NCBI GenBank assembly: GCA_025964935.1 | Contig: JAOPXW010000348.1 | Span: 1 to 7,801, forward strand | Direction: 5' to 3' | DNA from: Friedmanniella sp. | Lineage (GTDB): Bacteria; Actinomycetota; Actinomycetes; Propionibacteriales; Propionibacteriaceae | Length of the DNA stretch: 7,801 nucleotides | Part shown: positions 1-6,049 of the stretch, one piece after another | How the letters are laid out: the number at the start of each line of letters is the position of its first letter | Position numbering within the stretch: position 1 is the first letter of the stretch | Program-made: the position numbers and the translations under genes | Notes under the pieces: model-generated | Database searches by the model: none | What the model was told of the DNA's origin: nothing | What the model saw: only the letters and a program-made list of their open reading frames with translations

Positions 1-139
1 CTGGGCCGTGCTGGCCGAGCTCCGGGCCGAGCTCGCCCGGCGCGTGCCGACCCCGCCGGCTCCTGTCACCAGCAGCCGACCGCTGACGGCGGAGGAGCGG
101 CGGCTGCTGGCCGAGGTGCCACCGCACCACGGGCACTGA
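1..139 (+). CDS. C-terminal end of an unidentified protein (partial)
   Basis: An open frame enters from the left edge (codons begin at base 2) and stops at TGA 137-139, giving 45 residues. The first half reads as a charged amphipathic helix rich in Ala, Leu, Glu and Arg (AVLAELRAELARRV). A Pro/Thr linker follows, then a second short helix (LTAEERRLLAEV) and a His-rich tail (PPHHGH). Third codon positions are almost all G or C, as in the real genes nearby, and the opposite strand gives a much less protein-like translation. I do not recognise the family from this tail. The gene converges on mscL, with 45 bases between the two stops and no clear terminator hairpin there. Confidence 0.6.
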   Translation, partial: WAVLAELRAELARRVPTPPAPVTSSRPLTAEERRLLAEVPPHHGH

Positions 140-184
140 CCCGGGGCCGGACGCGCCCGAGCGGAGAGCCCGGCGGCGGTGCGG

Positions 185-553
185 TTAGAGCCGACCGCGG
201 TTCTGCGACGCGAGTAGATCGCGGATCTCGGCCAGCAGGTCCTCGCTCGATGCGGCCTTCTCGGGCTCGTCCTTCTTGCGGAGCTCGCTGAACCTGTTGT
301 ACGGCAGGACGACCGCGAAATAGATCACCGCGGCGGTCAGGACGAAGGTCACCAGCGCGGTGATGAACGGGCCGACCGGCAGGCCCGCCACGCGCAGCTC
401 GTCGAAGCCCTTGACGTTGACGATCAGGCCGAGGGCGGCGACGAAGATGTCGGTGAACGCCTTGACCACCGCGGCGAAGACCGTGCCCATGATGAAGGCG
501 ACGGCCAGCTCGATCAGGTTCCCGCGCAGCAGGAAGTCCTTGAAACCTTGCAC
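185..553 (-). CDS. mscL: Large-conductance mechanosensitive channel MscL
   Basis: This encodes a homopentameric inner-membrane channel that opens under high membrane tension and releases solutes during hypo-osmotic shock. The 122-residue length is normal for MscL. In order it shows the amphipathic N-terminal helix (MQGFKDFLLRGN, 1-12), TM1 (about 14-42, with the small-residue face ELAVAFIMGTVFAAVVKAFT that lines the pore), a short periplasmic loop (about 46-62), TM2 (about 63-84, ending VLPYNRF) and a charged linker. A C-terminal helix (SSEDLLAEIRDLLASQ) forms the cytoplasmic bundle. The start is GTG at 551-553, fixed by a very good ribosome-binding site. It lies 46 bases downstream of the SAF-domain gene on the same strand, so the two may be co-transcribed. 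A TAACGT box at 586-591 could give it its own promoter, but no -35 is evident. Confidence 0.97.
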   Translation of the reverse strand: MQGFKDFLLRGNLIELAVAFIMGTVFAAVVKAFTDIFVAALGLIVNVKGFDELRVAGLPVGPFITALVTFVLTAAVIYFAVVLPYNRFSELRKKDEPEKAASSEDLLAEIRDLLASQNRGRL

Positions 554-558
554 AGTGT

Positions 559-564
559 CCTCCT
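559..564 (-). promoter_or_regulatory. Ribosome-binding site of mscL
   Basis: On the minus strand this reads AGGAGG and sits five bases before the GTG codon at 551-553. It is the best Shine-Dalgarno sequence in the window and decides the non-ATG start of mscL. Confidence 0.85.
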
Positions 565-599
565 GAGAAGCGGATCGGTGCCTCGACGTTAACAGGGGT

Positions 600-1223
600 C
601 TATGACCGCCAGATGACCGACAAGGTGGCGGTCACAGCCGCCCGGGCCAGGGCGGCGGCCGTCGGACGGTCGACCGCGACCAGGACCAGCGCGCCGTCGG
701 AACGGGCGTTCTCGGCTTCCGCCCGGGGCACCGTCACCACCCGGACCGCCGCGGCCACGACCCGCGCCTGCGCCACCTGGGGATCGGCGGCGAGCACGTC
801 CACGAGATCGCCCGGGTGCACCAGGGCGGCCAGGTCGGGGTCGGTAAGCCGGAGCGGGGCCAGCACGAGGGAGGTCGACCCGGGCGGCCGGGGGAGGACC
901 AGGGCCAGCTCGGTCAGGACCTGACCCCGCGCCGCCGGGGCGGCCAGCAGCCGGCCGAGCGCCGGACCCGGATCGGTGAGGGCTCCGTCGGGGACCGCGT
1001 CGACGGGGACGTCGGCGACGTCGAGGTCCGCGCCCTGCAGGACCGTCCCGCCGGCGAGCGCGTGCTCCAGCCGGACGACCCGGACGGTCGCCGGTCCTTC
1101 GGGGGTGGCCGCCGCCACCCCGGACACGACCGCGGCGACCGCCGCCAGGGCGGCCAGCTTGCGGCGGTGCCAGGACGCGGCCCGCCCGAGCTCGCGCCAC
1201 CAGGGGCGGCGGACCCCGGTCAT
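600..1223 (-). CDS. SAF-domain protein, CpaB/RcpC-like, membrane-anchored
   Basis: The product is 207 residues. A basic N-terminus (to about residue 22) precedes one hydrophobic segment (about 23-40, LAALAAVAAVVSGVAAAT), so the protein is probably anchored with its bulk outside the cytoplasm. A SAF domain follows (about 45-108): a beta-rich start (TVRVVRLEHALAGGTVLQGADL), then VPVDAVPDGALTDP and the glycine turn AARGQVLTELAL. The last half contains HPGDLVDVLA, the segment typical of the CpaB/RcpC Flp-pilus family, and ends in a short beta-rich region. No pilus genes are visible here, so a role in pilus assembly is not supported. SAF proteins of this layout are common orphan genes in actinobacteria. 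ATG 1221-1223 was chosen because it directly precedes the anchor. An in-frame GTG at 1263-1265 would add 14 residues but has no ribosome-binding site. Confidence 0.85.
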   Translation of the reverse strand: MTGVRRPWWRELGRAASWHRRKLAALAAVAAVVSGVAAATPEGPATVRVVRLEHALAGGTVLQGADLDVADVPVDAVPDGALTDPGPALGRLLAAPAARGQVLTELALVLPRPPGSTSLVLAPLRLTDPDLAALVHPGDLVDVLAADPQVAQARVVAAAVRVVTVPRAEAENARSDGALVLVAVDRPTAAALARAAVTATLSVIWRS

Positions 1224-1274
1224 CGGAGCGTCCCCGACGGCTGGGTCCGGCGACGGCCGACGCACCTCGACGCG

Positions 1275-1293
1275 GGGCCGGGCCGGGCCGGGC
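1275..1293. repeat. Short GGGCC tandem repeat
   Basis: Almost four perfect copies of the pentamer GGGCC lie between the zinc-ribbon gene and the SAF gene, about 50 bases upstream of the SAF start. A tract like this could vary in copy number by slippage. I see no direct sign of function. Confidence 0.5.
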
Positions 1294-1354
1294 GACGGCG
1301 TACGACGGGAGGAAGCGGTGCAGGAGGGGTGGCCGGGGTCATGCCCTGACCGTA

Positions 1355-1383
1355 AGGACGCCGACCGCCAGCGGTCGCGTCCT
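1355..1383 (-). terminator. Strong GC hairpin after the zinc-ribbon gene, probable terminator
   Basis: Thirteen base pairs form (AGGACGC + GACCGC against GCGGTC + GCGTCCT) with one bulged C on one side and a two-base loop (CA at 1369-1370, so the innermost pair or pairs may open). It starts eight bases beyond the TGA of the zinc-ribbon gene (1391-1393), where a terminator is expected. On the minus strand only TTACGG follows, not a T-run, so it would be a U-less hairpin of the kind often found in GC-rich actinobacteria. It would isolate the zinc-ribbon transcript from the SAF and mscL genes. Confidence 0.65.
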
Positions 1384-1390
1384 CCACAGG

Positions 1391-1792
1391 TCAGGAGGTG
1401 GCGGACGACCCTGTGGACGAGGCCACCTTGGGCGCGCTGGAGGAGCCCGACCCGCTGGCGCCCGAGCCGTTGGCGCTGGACCCGTTGGAGCCCGAGCCGC
1501 TGGAGGAGGACCCGTTGCTGCCCGTGTCGCTCGTGGCCGCGGGGGCCGAGGCGTCCTTCTTGGCCTCGCGCTTGGCCTCGGACTTCTCCGACGGACCGGA
1601 GTCGGAGGCCTTGCCGGTCCGGCTGTCGGTGCGATAGAAACCGGAGCCCTTGAAGACCACACCGACGGCGTTGAAGATCTTGCGCAGCGAGCCGCCGCAG
1701 CTCGGGCACTCGGTCAGGGCGGAGTCGGTGAACTTCTGGACGGCCTCGAGGTCGTGGCCGCACTCGGTGCACCGGTACTGGTAGGTAGGCAT
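1391..1792 (-). CDS. ruc: FmdB-family zinc-ribbon protein, probable redox-regulated chaperone Ruc
   Basis: The product is 133 residues. Residues 1-58 form a compact zinc ribbon with two CxxC knuckles, C8/C11 (RCTECGH) and C29/C32 (ECPSCGG). The highly conserved segment LRKIFNAVGVVFKGSGFYRTDS follows, in two parts: LRKIFNAVG and VVFKGSGFYRTDS. Residues from about 60 on are disordered, first charged (SEKSEAKREAKKD), then almost only Ser, Gly, Asn and Ala. This layout matches Mycobacterium tuberculosis Rv0991c (Ruc). In Ruc, oxidation of the zinc-binding cysteines unfolds the ribbon and activates a holdase that works with DnaK, and its expression follows the hsp60/hsp70 genes. The name FmdB, often read as a transcriptional regulator, is misleading for this group. 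The CIRCE-like operator directly upstream supports heat-shock control and the chaperone reading. The nearest purine-rich site, GAGGAG at 1805-1810, is 12 bases from the ATG. Function is inferred from similarity. Confidence 0.88.
   Translation of the reverse strand: MPTYQYRCTECGHDLEAVQKFTDSALTECPSCGGSLRKIFNAVGVVFKGSGFYRTDSRTGKASDSGPSEKSEAKREAKKDASAPAATSDTGSNGSSSSGSGSNGSSANGSGASGSGSSSAPKVASSTGSSATS
1436..1522 (-). repeat. Low-complexity Ser/Gly/Asn-coding tract in ruc
   Basis: This stretch codes for residues 91-119 of the zinc-ribbon protein, which are nearly all Ser, Gly and Asn with a few Ala. At DNA level it is a degenerate mosaic of recurring pieces such as CCGAGCCG, GACCCG and CCGTTGG, with no perfect long unit. 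It encodes the flexible tail, whose length varies between homologues. Confidence 0.6.
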
Positions 1793-1844
1793 CCTGCTCT
1801 TTCGCTCCTCGGGCGGCCGCTCCGGGCTGACGCCCCGGGCTCAA

Positions 1845-1871
1845 CTAGCACTCAAGCATACCGACTGCTAA
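1845..1871. promoter_or_regulatory. CIRCE-like operator (HrcA binding site)
   Basis: The plus strand has CTAGCACTC, exactly nine bases, then GACTGCTAA. The CIRCE consensus is TTAGCACTC-N9-GAGTGCTAA, so 16 of 18 fixed positions match; the differences are C1845 for T and C1865 for G. The spacing is exactly canonical. CIRCE is bound by HrcA, which represses groESL and other chaperone genes until heat stress. The site lies in the 115-base divergent gap, overlaps the probable -10 of the zinc-ribbon gene and ends about 25 bases before the -10 of the acylase gene. HrcA itself is not in this window. Confidence 0.82.
1855..1860 (-). promoter_or_regulatory. Probable -10 box for the zinc-ribbon gene
   Basis: On the minus strand this reads TATGCT, which fits TANNNT, and lies inside the nine-base CIRCE spacer. 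Initiation would fall near 1848, giving a leader of about 55 bases. No good -35 is visible. HrcA bound here would cover the box directly. Confidence 0.45.
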
Positions 1872-1895
1872 CACCGTCTTCGCCGGTCCGAGCCT

Positions 1896-1901
1896 TAGTC
1901 T
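1896..1901 (+). promoter_or_regulatory. -10 box of the acylase-family gene, leaderless start
   Basis: TAGTCT ends six bases before the GTG codon at 1908, so transcription should start at or next to the first base of the coding region. No Shine-Dalgarno sequence lies in front of that GTG, which agrees with a leaderless mRNA. The -35 region (about 1873-1878) is poor and adjoins the CIRCE-like site. Confidence 0.5.
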
Positions 1902-1907
1902 GGTCCG

Positions 1908-4442
1908 GTGCGTCGTGCCCCCCGCTGGTTGTTGTTCACCGTGATCGTCCTGGTCCTCGCACTCGGAACGTTCTCCAGCCTGGCCATCGGGACCGCGCGG
2001 CAGTCCCTGCCGCAGGTGTCGGGTCGGCTGGTGGTCCCGGGACTCGGCGCGCCCGTCGAGGTGCTGCGTGACCGCTACGGGGTGCCGCAGATCTATGCGG
2101 ACAACGCCGACGACCTGTTCCAGGCCCAGGGCTACGTGAACGCCCAGGACCGCTTCTTCGAGATGGACGTCCGGCGCCACCTCGCCGCCGGTCGGCTCTC
2201 GGAGCTGCTCGGCCCCTCCCGGGTGCAGGTCGACGCGTACGCCCGGACCCTGGGGTGGCGGCGGACCGCCGAGGCCGAGCTGTCCCTGGCCTCCTCCTCG
2301 ACCCGGCGGGCCCTGGACGCGTACGCCGCCGGGGTCAACGCCTACCTGCACAGCCGTCCGACGACCGACCTGTCGCTGGAGTACAGCCTGCTGGCGGCGC
2401 AGGGGCTGGAGTACGAGCCGGAGGACTGGACGGCGGTCGACACCCTGGCCTGGCTCAAGGTCGTGGCCTGGCAGCTCGGGTCCAACCACGAGCAGGAGGC
2501 CGAGCGGTCACTGGTCACCGCCACGGTCGGCACCGACCGCGCGGCCTCGCTCTATCCCCGTTTTCCGCTGGACGGCTTCGACCCCATCCTCAGCCGGGGT
2601 GCGGTGACCGGCGGCACCTTCGACCCGACCGCGGCGGGGACCCCCGCCCCGGGGGCGGGCACCGCGGTGCAGGTGCAGGCGGCACTGGACGCCGTGGCCT
2701 CGGTCCGCAGCCTGGACCGGTCCCTGAACGAGGTCCTGGGGGCCCCGGGGCTGGGGGGTGAGACCTCCGCCAGCGCCTGGGTGGTCTCGGGCTCGCGTAC
2801 GGCCACCGGTCGGCCGCTGCTGGGCAACGACCCCCAGCTGGCGGTGGCGATCCCCTCGGCCTTCACCCAGGTCGGACTGCACTGCCGGGTCGCCTCGGCG
2901 GCCTGCGCCTACGACGTCACCGGCTTCGCCCTCGCGGGCGTGCCCGGCGTGACCGTGGGCCGGAACACCACCGTGGCCTGGGGCCTCAGCGGCAGCCGGG
3001 TCGACGCCCAGGACCTCGTCCTGGAGGACGTGGTGGGCGACTCGGTGCGGGAGGGGGCCGGCTTCATGCCCCTGGAGTCCCGGGTCGAGAGCCTGACCGT
3101 GCGCGGTGAGGACCAGCCCCGGACGCTCACCGTGCGCACCGGTCGGCACGGGCCGCTGGTCTCCGACATCGTGCCCCAGCTGGCCCGTCCGGGGACGACC
3201 GAGCTCGGCGACCGGCACGAGGCCGTCGCCGTCCGCTGGACCGGCACCGCCCCCGGCCGGACGATGGACGCGCTGCTCGCCCTGGACCGGGCCCGGAGCT
3301 TCGAACAGTTCCGGGCGGCCGCGGCGCTGGTCGGCGCGCCCTCGCTGAGCCTGCTCTACGCCGACGTGGCCGGCAACATCGGCTACCAGCTCGCCGGGGC
3401 CGTCCCCGTCCGGGGCCGCGGTGACGGGCGGCTGCCCGCGCCCGGGTGGGACCCGGCGTACGACTGGACCGGCACGGTCGCGGCCAAAGCTCTGCCCTGG
3501 ACCTACAACCCGCCGGCCGGGGTGATCGTGGCGGCGAACCAGCCCGTCACCGGCCAGGTCTACCCGCACCTCCTCGGCTCGGACTTCTCCTACGGCTGGC
3601 GGAGCCAGCAGCTGACCGACCGGCTCGCCGACGCCGACCCGCTGACCGTCGACCAGGCCCAGGGGCTCTTCTCCGACGACACCTCCCGGGTGGCCGCGGA
3701 CCTGGTGCCGACGCTCCTCAAGATCAAGGTCAGCGACAGCTGGGTCGCCGAGGGCCAGCGCACGATGGTGGGCTGGGACTACACGGCTACGGCCGACTCG
3801 GCCGCCGCGGCCTACTTCAACGTGGTCGTCCACAACGTCTTGAAGGCGACGTTCCGCGACGAGCTGCCGGCCGACCTCTGGCCGACGACCAGCGACCGCT
3901 GGTACGCCGTCCTCGCGACCCTGATGAAGCAGCCGAAGAACCCCTGGTGGGACGACGTGACCACCCCTGGCAAGGTCGAGACCAGGGACGACATCCTGCT
4001 GCGGGCCATGACCGACGCCCGCAAGGAGATCACCTCCCTGATGGCCCGCGACACCGACGAGTGGCAGTGGGGCCGGCTGCACCACGTCCGACTGAGGAGT
4101 CCCTGGTTCGGCCGGGCCTGGTTCCGCCCGGTCCGGGCGCTGTTCAACCGCGGCCATTACCCGGTCGGCGGAGGCGTGGCGGCCCTGGACAACACCTCCT
4201 ACGACGACCGCCTCGGCTACGACGTCGTCCGGGCCCCCGCGCTGCGGATACTGGCGGACCTGTCCGGCGCCGACGGGTCGCGGTGGGTCAACCAGAGCGG
4301 CGTCTCCGGGCACGCCTTCGACGAGCACTACGACGACCAGACGCAGCTGTGGGCCACCGGTCGGCTGTGGCCCCTGGTCACGTCCCGGGCCGCGGTCGAG
4401 ACGGCGACGACGACCCGGCTCGACCTCGTCCCCAACGGCTGA
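1908..4442 (+). CDS. Penicillin-acylase-family protein with altered nucleophile site
   Basis: The product is 844 residues, a normal precursor length. A basic start and one hydrophobic segment (about 7-27) suggest a membrane anchor or signal, with the catalytic part outside. Family landmarks run in order: DRYGVPQIYADNADDLFQAQ and the adjoining AQDRFFEMD (A-chain), a Gly/Pro/Ala-rich spacer (about 230-285), then SASAWVVSGSRTATG and NDPQL (start of the B-chain), VPGVTVGRN, GRHGPLVSD, DVAGNIGYQ, VAANQ (Asn544) and GWRSQQL (Arg565). In this Ntn-hydrolase family, autocleavage exposes a serine as B-chain residue 1, normally in SNxW. Here the matching residues 288-291 are A-S-A-W. The 22-residue distance to Gln310 (GlnB23 in E. 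coli enzyme) supports this register. The counterparts of the oxyanion Asn and the conserved Arg remain. Thus the protein may be inactive and uncleaved, or use Ser287 or Ser289. Substrate is unknown: relatives cut penicillins, cephalosporins, N-acyl amino acids or acyl-homoserine lactones. GTG 1908 is favoured by the -10 box just upstream. Confidence 0.9.
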   Translation: MRRAPRWLLFTVIVLVLALGTFSSLAIGTARQSLPQVSGRLVVPGLGAPVEVLRDRYGVPQIYADNADDLFQAQGYVNAQDRFFEMDVRRHLAAGRLSELLGPSRVQVDAYARTLGWRRTAEAELSLASSSTRRALDAYAAGVNAYLHSRPTTDLSLEYSLLAAQGLEYEPEDWTAVDTLAWLKVVAWQLGSNHEQEAERSLVTATVGTDRAASLYPRFPLDGFDPILSRGAVTGGTFDPTAAGTPAPGAGTAVQVQAALDAVASVRSLDRSLNEVLGAPGLGGETSASAWVVSGSRTATGRPLLGNDPQLAVAIPSAFTQVGLHCRVASAACAYDVTGFALAGVPGVTVGRNTTVAWGLSGSRVDAQDLVLEDVVGDSVREGAGFMPLESRVESLTVRGEDQPRTLTVRTGRHGPLVSDIVPQLARPGTTELGDRHEAVAVRWTGTAPGRTMDALLALDRARSFEQFRAAAALVGAPSLSLLYADVAGNIGYQLAGAVPVRGRGDGRLPAPGWDPAYDWTGTVAAKALPWTYNPPAGVIVAANQPVTGQVYPHLLGSDFSYGWRSQQLTDRLADADPLTVDQAQGLFSDDTSRVAADLVPTLLKIKVSDSWVAEGQRTMVGWDYTATADSAAAAYFNVVVHNVLKATFRDELPADLWPTTSDRWYAVLATLMKQPKNPWWDDVTTPGKVETRDDILLRAMTDARKEITSLMARDTDEWQWGRLHHVRLRSPWFGRAWFRPVRALFNRGHYPVGGGVAALDNTSYDDRLGYDVVRAPALRILADLSGADGSRWVNQSGVSGHAFDEHYDDQTQLWATGRLWPLVTSRAAVETATTTRLDLVPNG

Positions 4443-4452
4443 GCCGGGTGCC

Positions 4453-5544
4453 CTACAGGCTGCGGCGACTGGCGACCAGGGGGCACAGGAACGGGTCCTG
4501 CCCACGCCTCCCCACCTGGTTCAGGTAGCGGGTCACCTGGCCGTAGGACCGCCACAGTCCAGGACGGGCGTACGGGATGCTCAGCTCCGCGCAGTAGGCG
4601 GCGACCAGCGGCTGTGCCTGGCGCAGGAACGGCCGCGCCATCGACGGGAACAGGTGGTGTTCGATCTGGTAGTTGAGCCCGCCCATCAGCGTGGCCAGCA
4701 CCCGACCCCCGGCGACGTCCCGGCTCATCAGGACCTGACGGCGCAGGAAGTCCAGACGCAGGCCGCGGGCCACCAGCGGCATCCCGATGTGGTTGGGGGC
4801 GAAGGCGGCGCCCAGGTAGAAGCCGAAGACGGCGAGCTGGAGAGCCAGGAAGGCGGCCGCCTTGTCGGGCGGCAGGGCCCAGAACAGCAGGGCGACATAG
4901 CCGCCCATGCGCAGGGTCAGCAGGCTCAGCTCCAGCGCCCGGCGCTCCACCGGGGCGCGGCCCAGCAGCCGCCGGAACCCGGACAGGTGCAGCGAGAGGC
5001 CCTCCAGGACGAGCAGGGGGAAGAAGAACGCCCCCTGGTGCCGGGCCAGCCAGCGGGTCCAGCCGTAGCGGCGCTCCTCCGCCTGCTCGGGGGTGAACGC
5101 CACGGCGGGCAGGTCGATGTCGGGGTCGGACCCGACCGTGTTCGGGTGCGCGTGGTGCCGGCCGTGCTTGCTGCGCCACCATCCGTAGCTGATGCCCACC
5201 AGCCCGGTCGCGATGAGCAGGCTGGCGGCGTCGTTGCGCCGCCCCGAGACGAAGATCTGCCGGTGGGCCGCGTCGTGGCCCAGGAACGCCAGCTGGGTCA
5301 GCACCAGGGCCAGGGCCACCGCGACCACGAGCTGGAGCCAGCTGTCGCCGAGCCAGGCGGCGGCTCCGGCGCAGGAGGCGACCAGGCCGATCAGCAGGCT
5401 CAGCTTGCCGGCGTAGTAGCCGTAGCGCCGACGCATCAGGCCCAGGGCCTGGACGCGGTGGGCCAGGGTGGTGAAGTCGCTGGTCGGGGAGGCCGCGCCG
5501 TGCGGGCGGGCAGGCCGAGGCGAAGAAAGGGCTGGGGCGGTCAT
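4453..5544 (-). CDS. Membrane fatty-acid desaturase (acyl-CoA/acyl-lipid, DesA3-like)
   Basis: This is a di-iron membrane enzyme that inserts a double bond into fatty acyl chains using O2 and an electron donor; the donor is not encoded here. The product is 363 residues from ATG 5542-5544. All three histidine boxes are present: HDAAH (90-94), HGRHH (127-131) and QIEHH (293-297), plus the extra His of APNHIGMP (about 252). Hydrophobic pairs lie around residues 47-90 and 210-255, leaving the boxes on the cytoplasmic side. The segment SDFTTLAHRV...RRRYGYY before the first membrane pair is typical of actinobacterial members; there is no cytochrome b5 domain. Regiospecificity (delta-9 or front-end) cannot be told. 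ATG 5590-5592 would add 16 residues unlike homologue starts, and GTG 5551-5553 would add three; neither has a good ribosome-binding site. The 3' end faces the acylase gene with 10 bases between stops. Confidence 0.93.
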   Translation of the reverse strand: MTAPALSSPRPARPHGAASPTSDFTTLAHRVQALGLMRRRYGYYAGKLSLLIGLVASCAGAAAWLGDSWLQLVVAVALALVLTQLAFLGHDAAHRQIFVSGRRNDAASLLIATGLVGISYGWWRSKHGRHHAHPNTVGSDPDIDLPAVAFTPEQAEERRYGWTRWLARHQGAFFFPLLVLEGLSLHLSGFRRLLGRAPVERRALELSLLTLRMGGYVALLFWALPPDKAAAFLALQLAVFGFYLGAAFAPNHIGMPLVARGLRLDFLRRQVLMSRDVAGGRVLATLMGGLNYQIEHHLFPSMARPFLRQAQPLVAAYCAELSIPYARPGLWRSYGQVTRYLNQVGRRGQDPFLCPLVASRRSL

Positions 5545-5666
5545 CAGGGTCACCCGTCGTTCGGGCGTACGCAGAAAGAACCCGGGCAACATGTTCTCGG
5601 GCCCCGACGGAGGTGGCGACGATCGGCACCCCCGAGCCCCCGGGCAGGCTGGTGAGCAGCAACCTC

Positions 5667-5672
5667 AATCTA
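5667..5672 (-). promoter_or_regulatory. Possible -10 box of the desaturase gene
   Basis: On the minus strand this reads TAGATT, one of the few TANNNT boxes in the stretch, in a locally A/T-richer spot. It would give a leader of about 115 bases to ATG 5544 (about 65 to ATG 5592). No convincing -35 is present, so this is tentative. Confidence 0.25.
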
Positions 5673-5956
5673 CTCGCCGACTCCCAGGCCCGCCCCGGCG
5701 CACCTGGGGTCGCTGTCGGGGCAAGGGCAGCGTCGGGGCACCTCTGTGCGGACGCGCCCCTCGGGGAGGACGTCCCCCTCGACCCACACCTGCACGCCTT
5801 CCCACCCGGCCCCGGGGTGCTGGGGGCTGCGGATGCCTCCGCGGTCAGCCGTGCGGTCGGGGTCGGTCGGCGGTGACCCGCGCTGAAGCAGGTTCGGGGT
5901 GCAGGTGGCCCGGCTCGGGGTCCGTGGTGGCCGAGCGGGTGGTCGAGGAAGCCGTA

Positions 5957-5976
5957 CGCCGGGCCCGCGCCCGGCG
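5957..5976. other. Perfect 8-bp GC hairpin upstream of the ileS promoter
   Basis: CGCCGGGC pairs with GCCCGGCG around a four-base loop (CCGC). An alternative stem GGCCCG (5962-5967) against CGGGCC (5975-5980) competes with it. No gene ends here on either strand, so a terminator role is unexplained. In such GC-rich DNA it could be chance. Confidence 0.35.
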
Positions 5977-6034
5977 GGCCGACGGGCCCCGCCCGCCCGG
6001 GTGAATCCGGCTGGCCCGGGCCGGGTGCTGGGGC

Positions 6035-6040
6035 TAGAAT
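6035..6040 (+). promoter_or_regulatory. -10 box of the ileS T-box transcript
   Basis: TAGAAT is a near-consensus -10 that would start RNA at about 6046-6048, just before the first T-box helix (6050). The -35 region (about 6011-6017, CTGGCCC) is weak. Confidence 0.65.
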
Positions 6041-6049
6041 CGCGCTCAC

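Larger units (their letters stand above)
5545..6034. other. Gene-free GC-rich stretch between desaturase and ileS
   Basis: About 490 bases contain only overlapping, low-quality open frames on both strands with compositions unlike real proteins (runs of Arg, Pro, Gly). I see no tRNA, no transposase remnant and no terminal repeats. The left end must hold the desaturase promoter and leader. The right end holds a GC hairpin (5957-5976) and the ileS promoter. A GGTCGG-type run lies at about 5854-5872. The rest shows nothing I can name. Confidence 0.6.

Noticed and set aside
1436..1522. Repetitive DNA that could be taken for a CRISPR or minisatellite
   Set aside because: The pieces are degenerate, have no spacers, and are explained by the Ser/Gly/Asn-coding tail of the zinc-ribbon protein.
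600..1844. A continuous minus-strand open frame of 414 codons spanning the zinc-ribbon and SAF genes
   Set aside because: Only its last 207 codons (from ATG 1221-1223) are protein-like. The earlier part is an out-of-frame shadow of the zinc-ribbon gene and the untranslated gap.
1850..1856. ACTCAAG, an exact half-site of the HspR operator HAIR (CTTGAGT-N7-ACTCAAG)
   Set aside because: No matching half lies seven bases away on either side. The bases are better explained by the adjoining CIRCE-like palindrome, so HspR control is not supported.
2508..4505. A 665-codon minus-strand open frame opposite the acylase gene
   Set aside because: It is a Gly/Arg/Val-rich shadow of the acylase gene in very GC-rich DNA, and it has no recognisable domains. 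The plus-strand frame has clear family motifs throughout.
5613..5876. An 87-codon plus-strand open frame upstream of ileS
   Set aside because: Its composition (Gly, Ala, Pro, Val in no pattern) and lack of a ribosome-binding site make it look like chance in GC-rich DNA. It also overlaps the desaturase promoter region.
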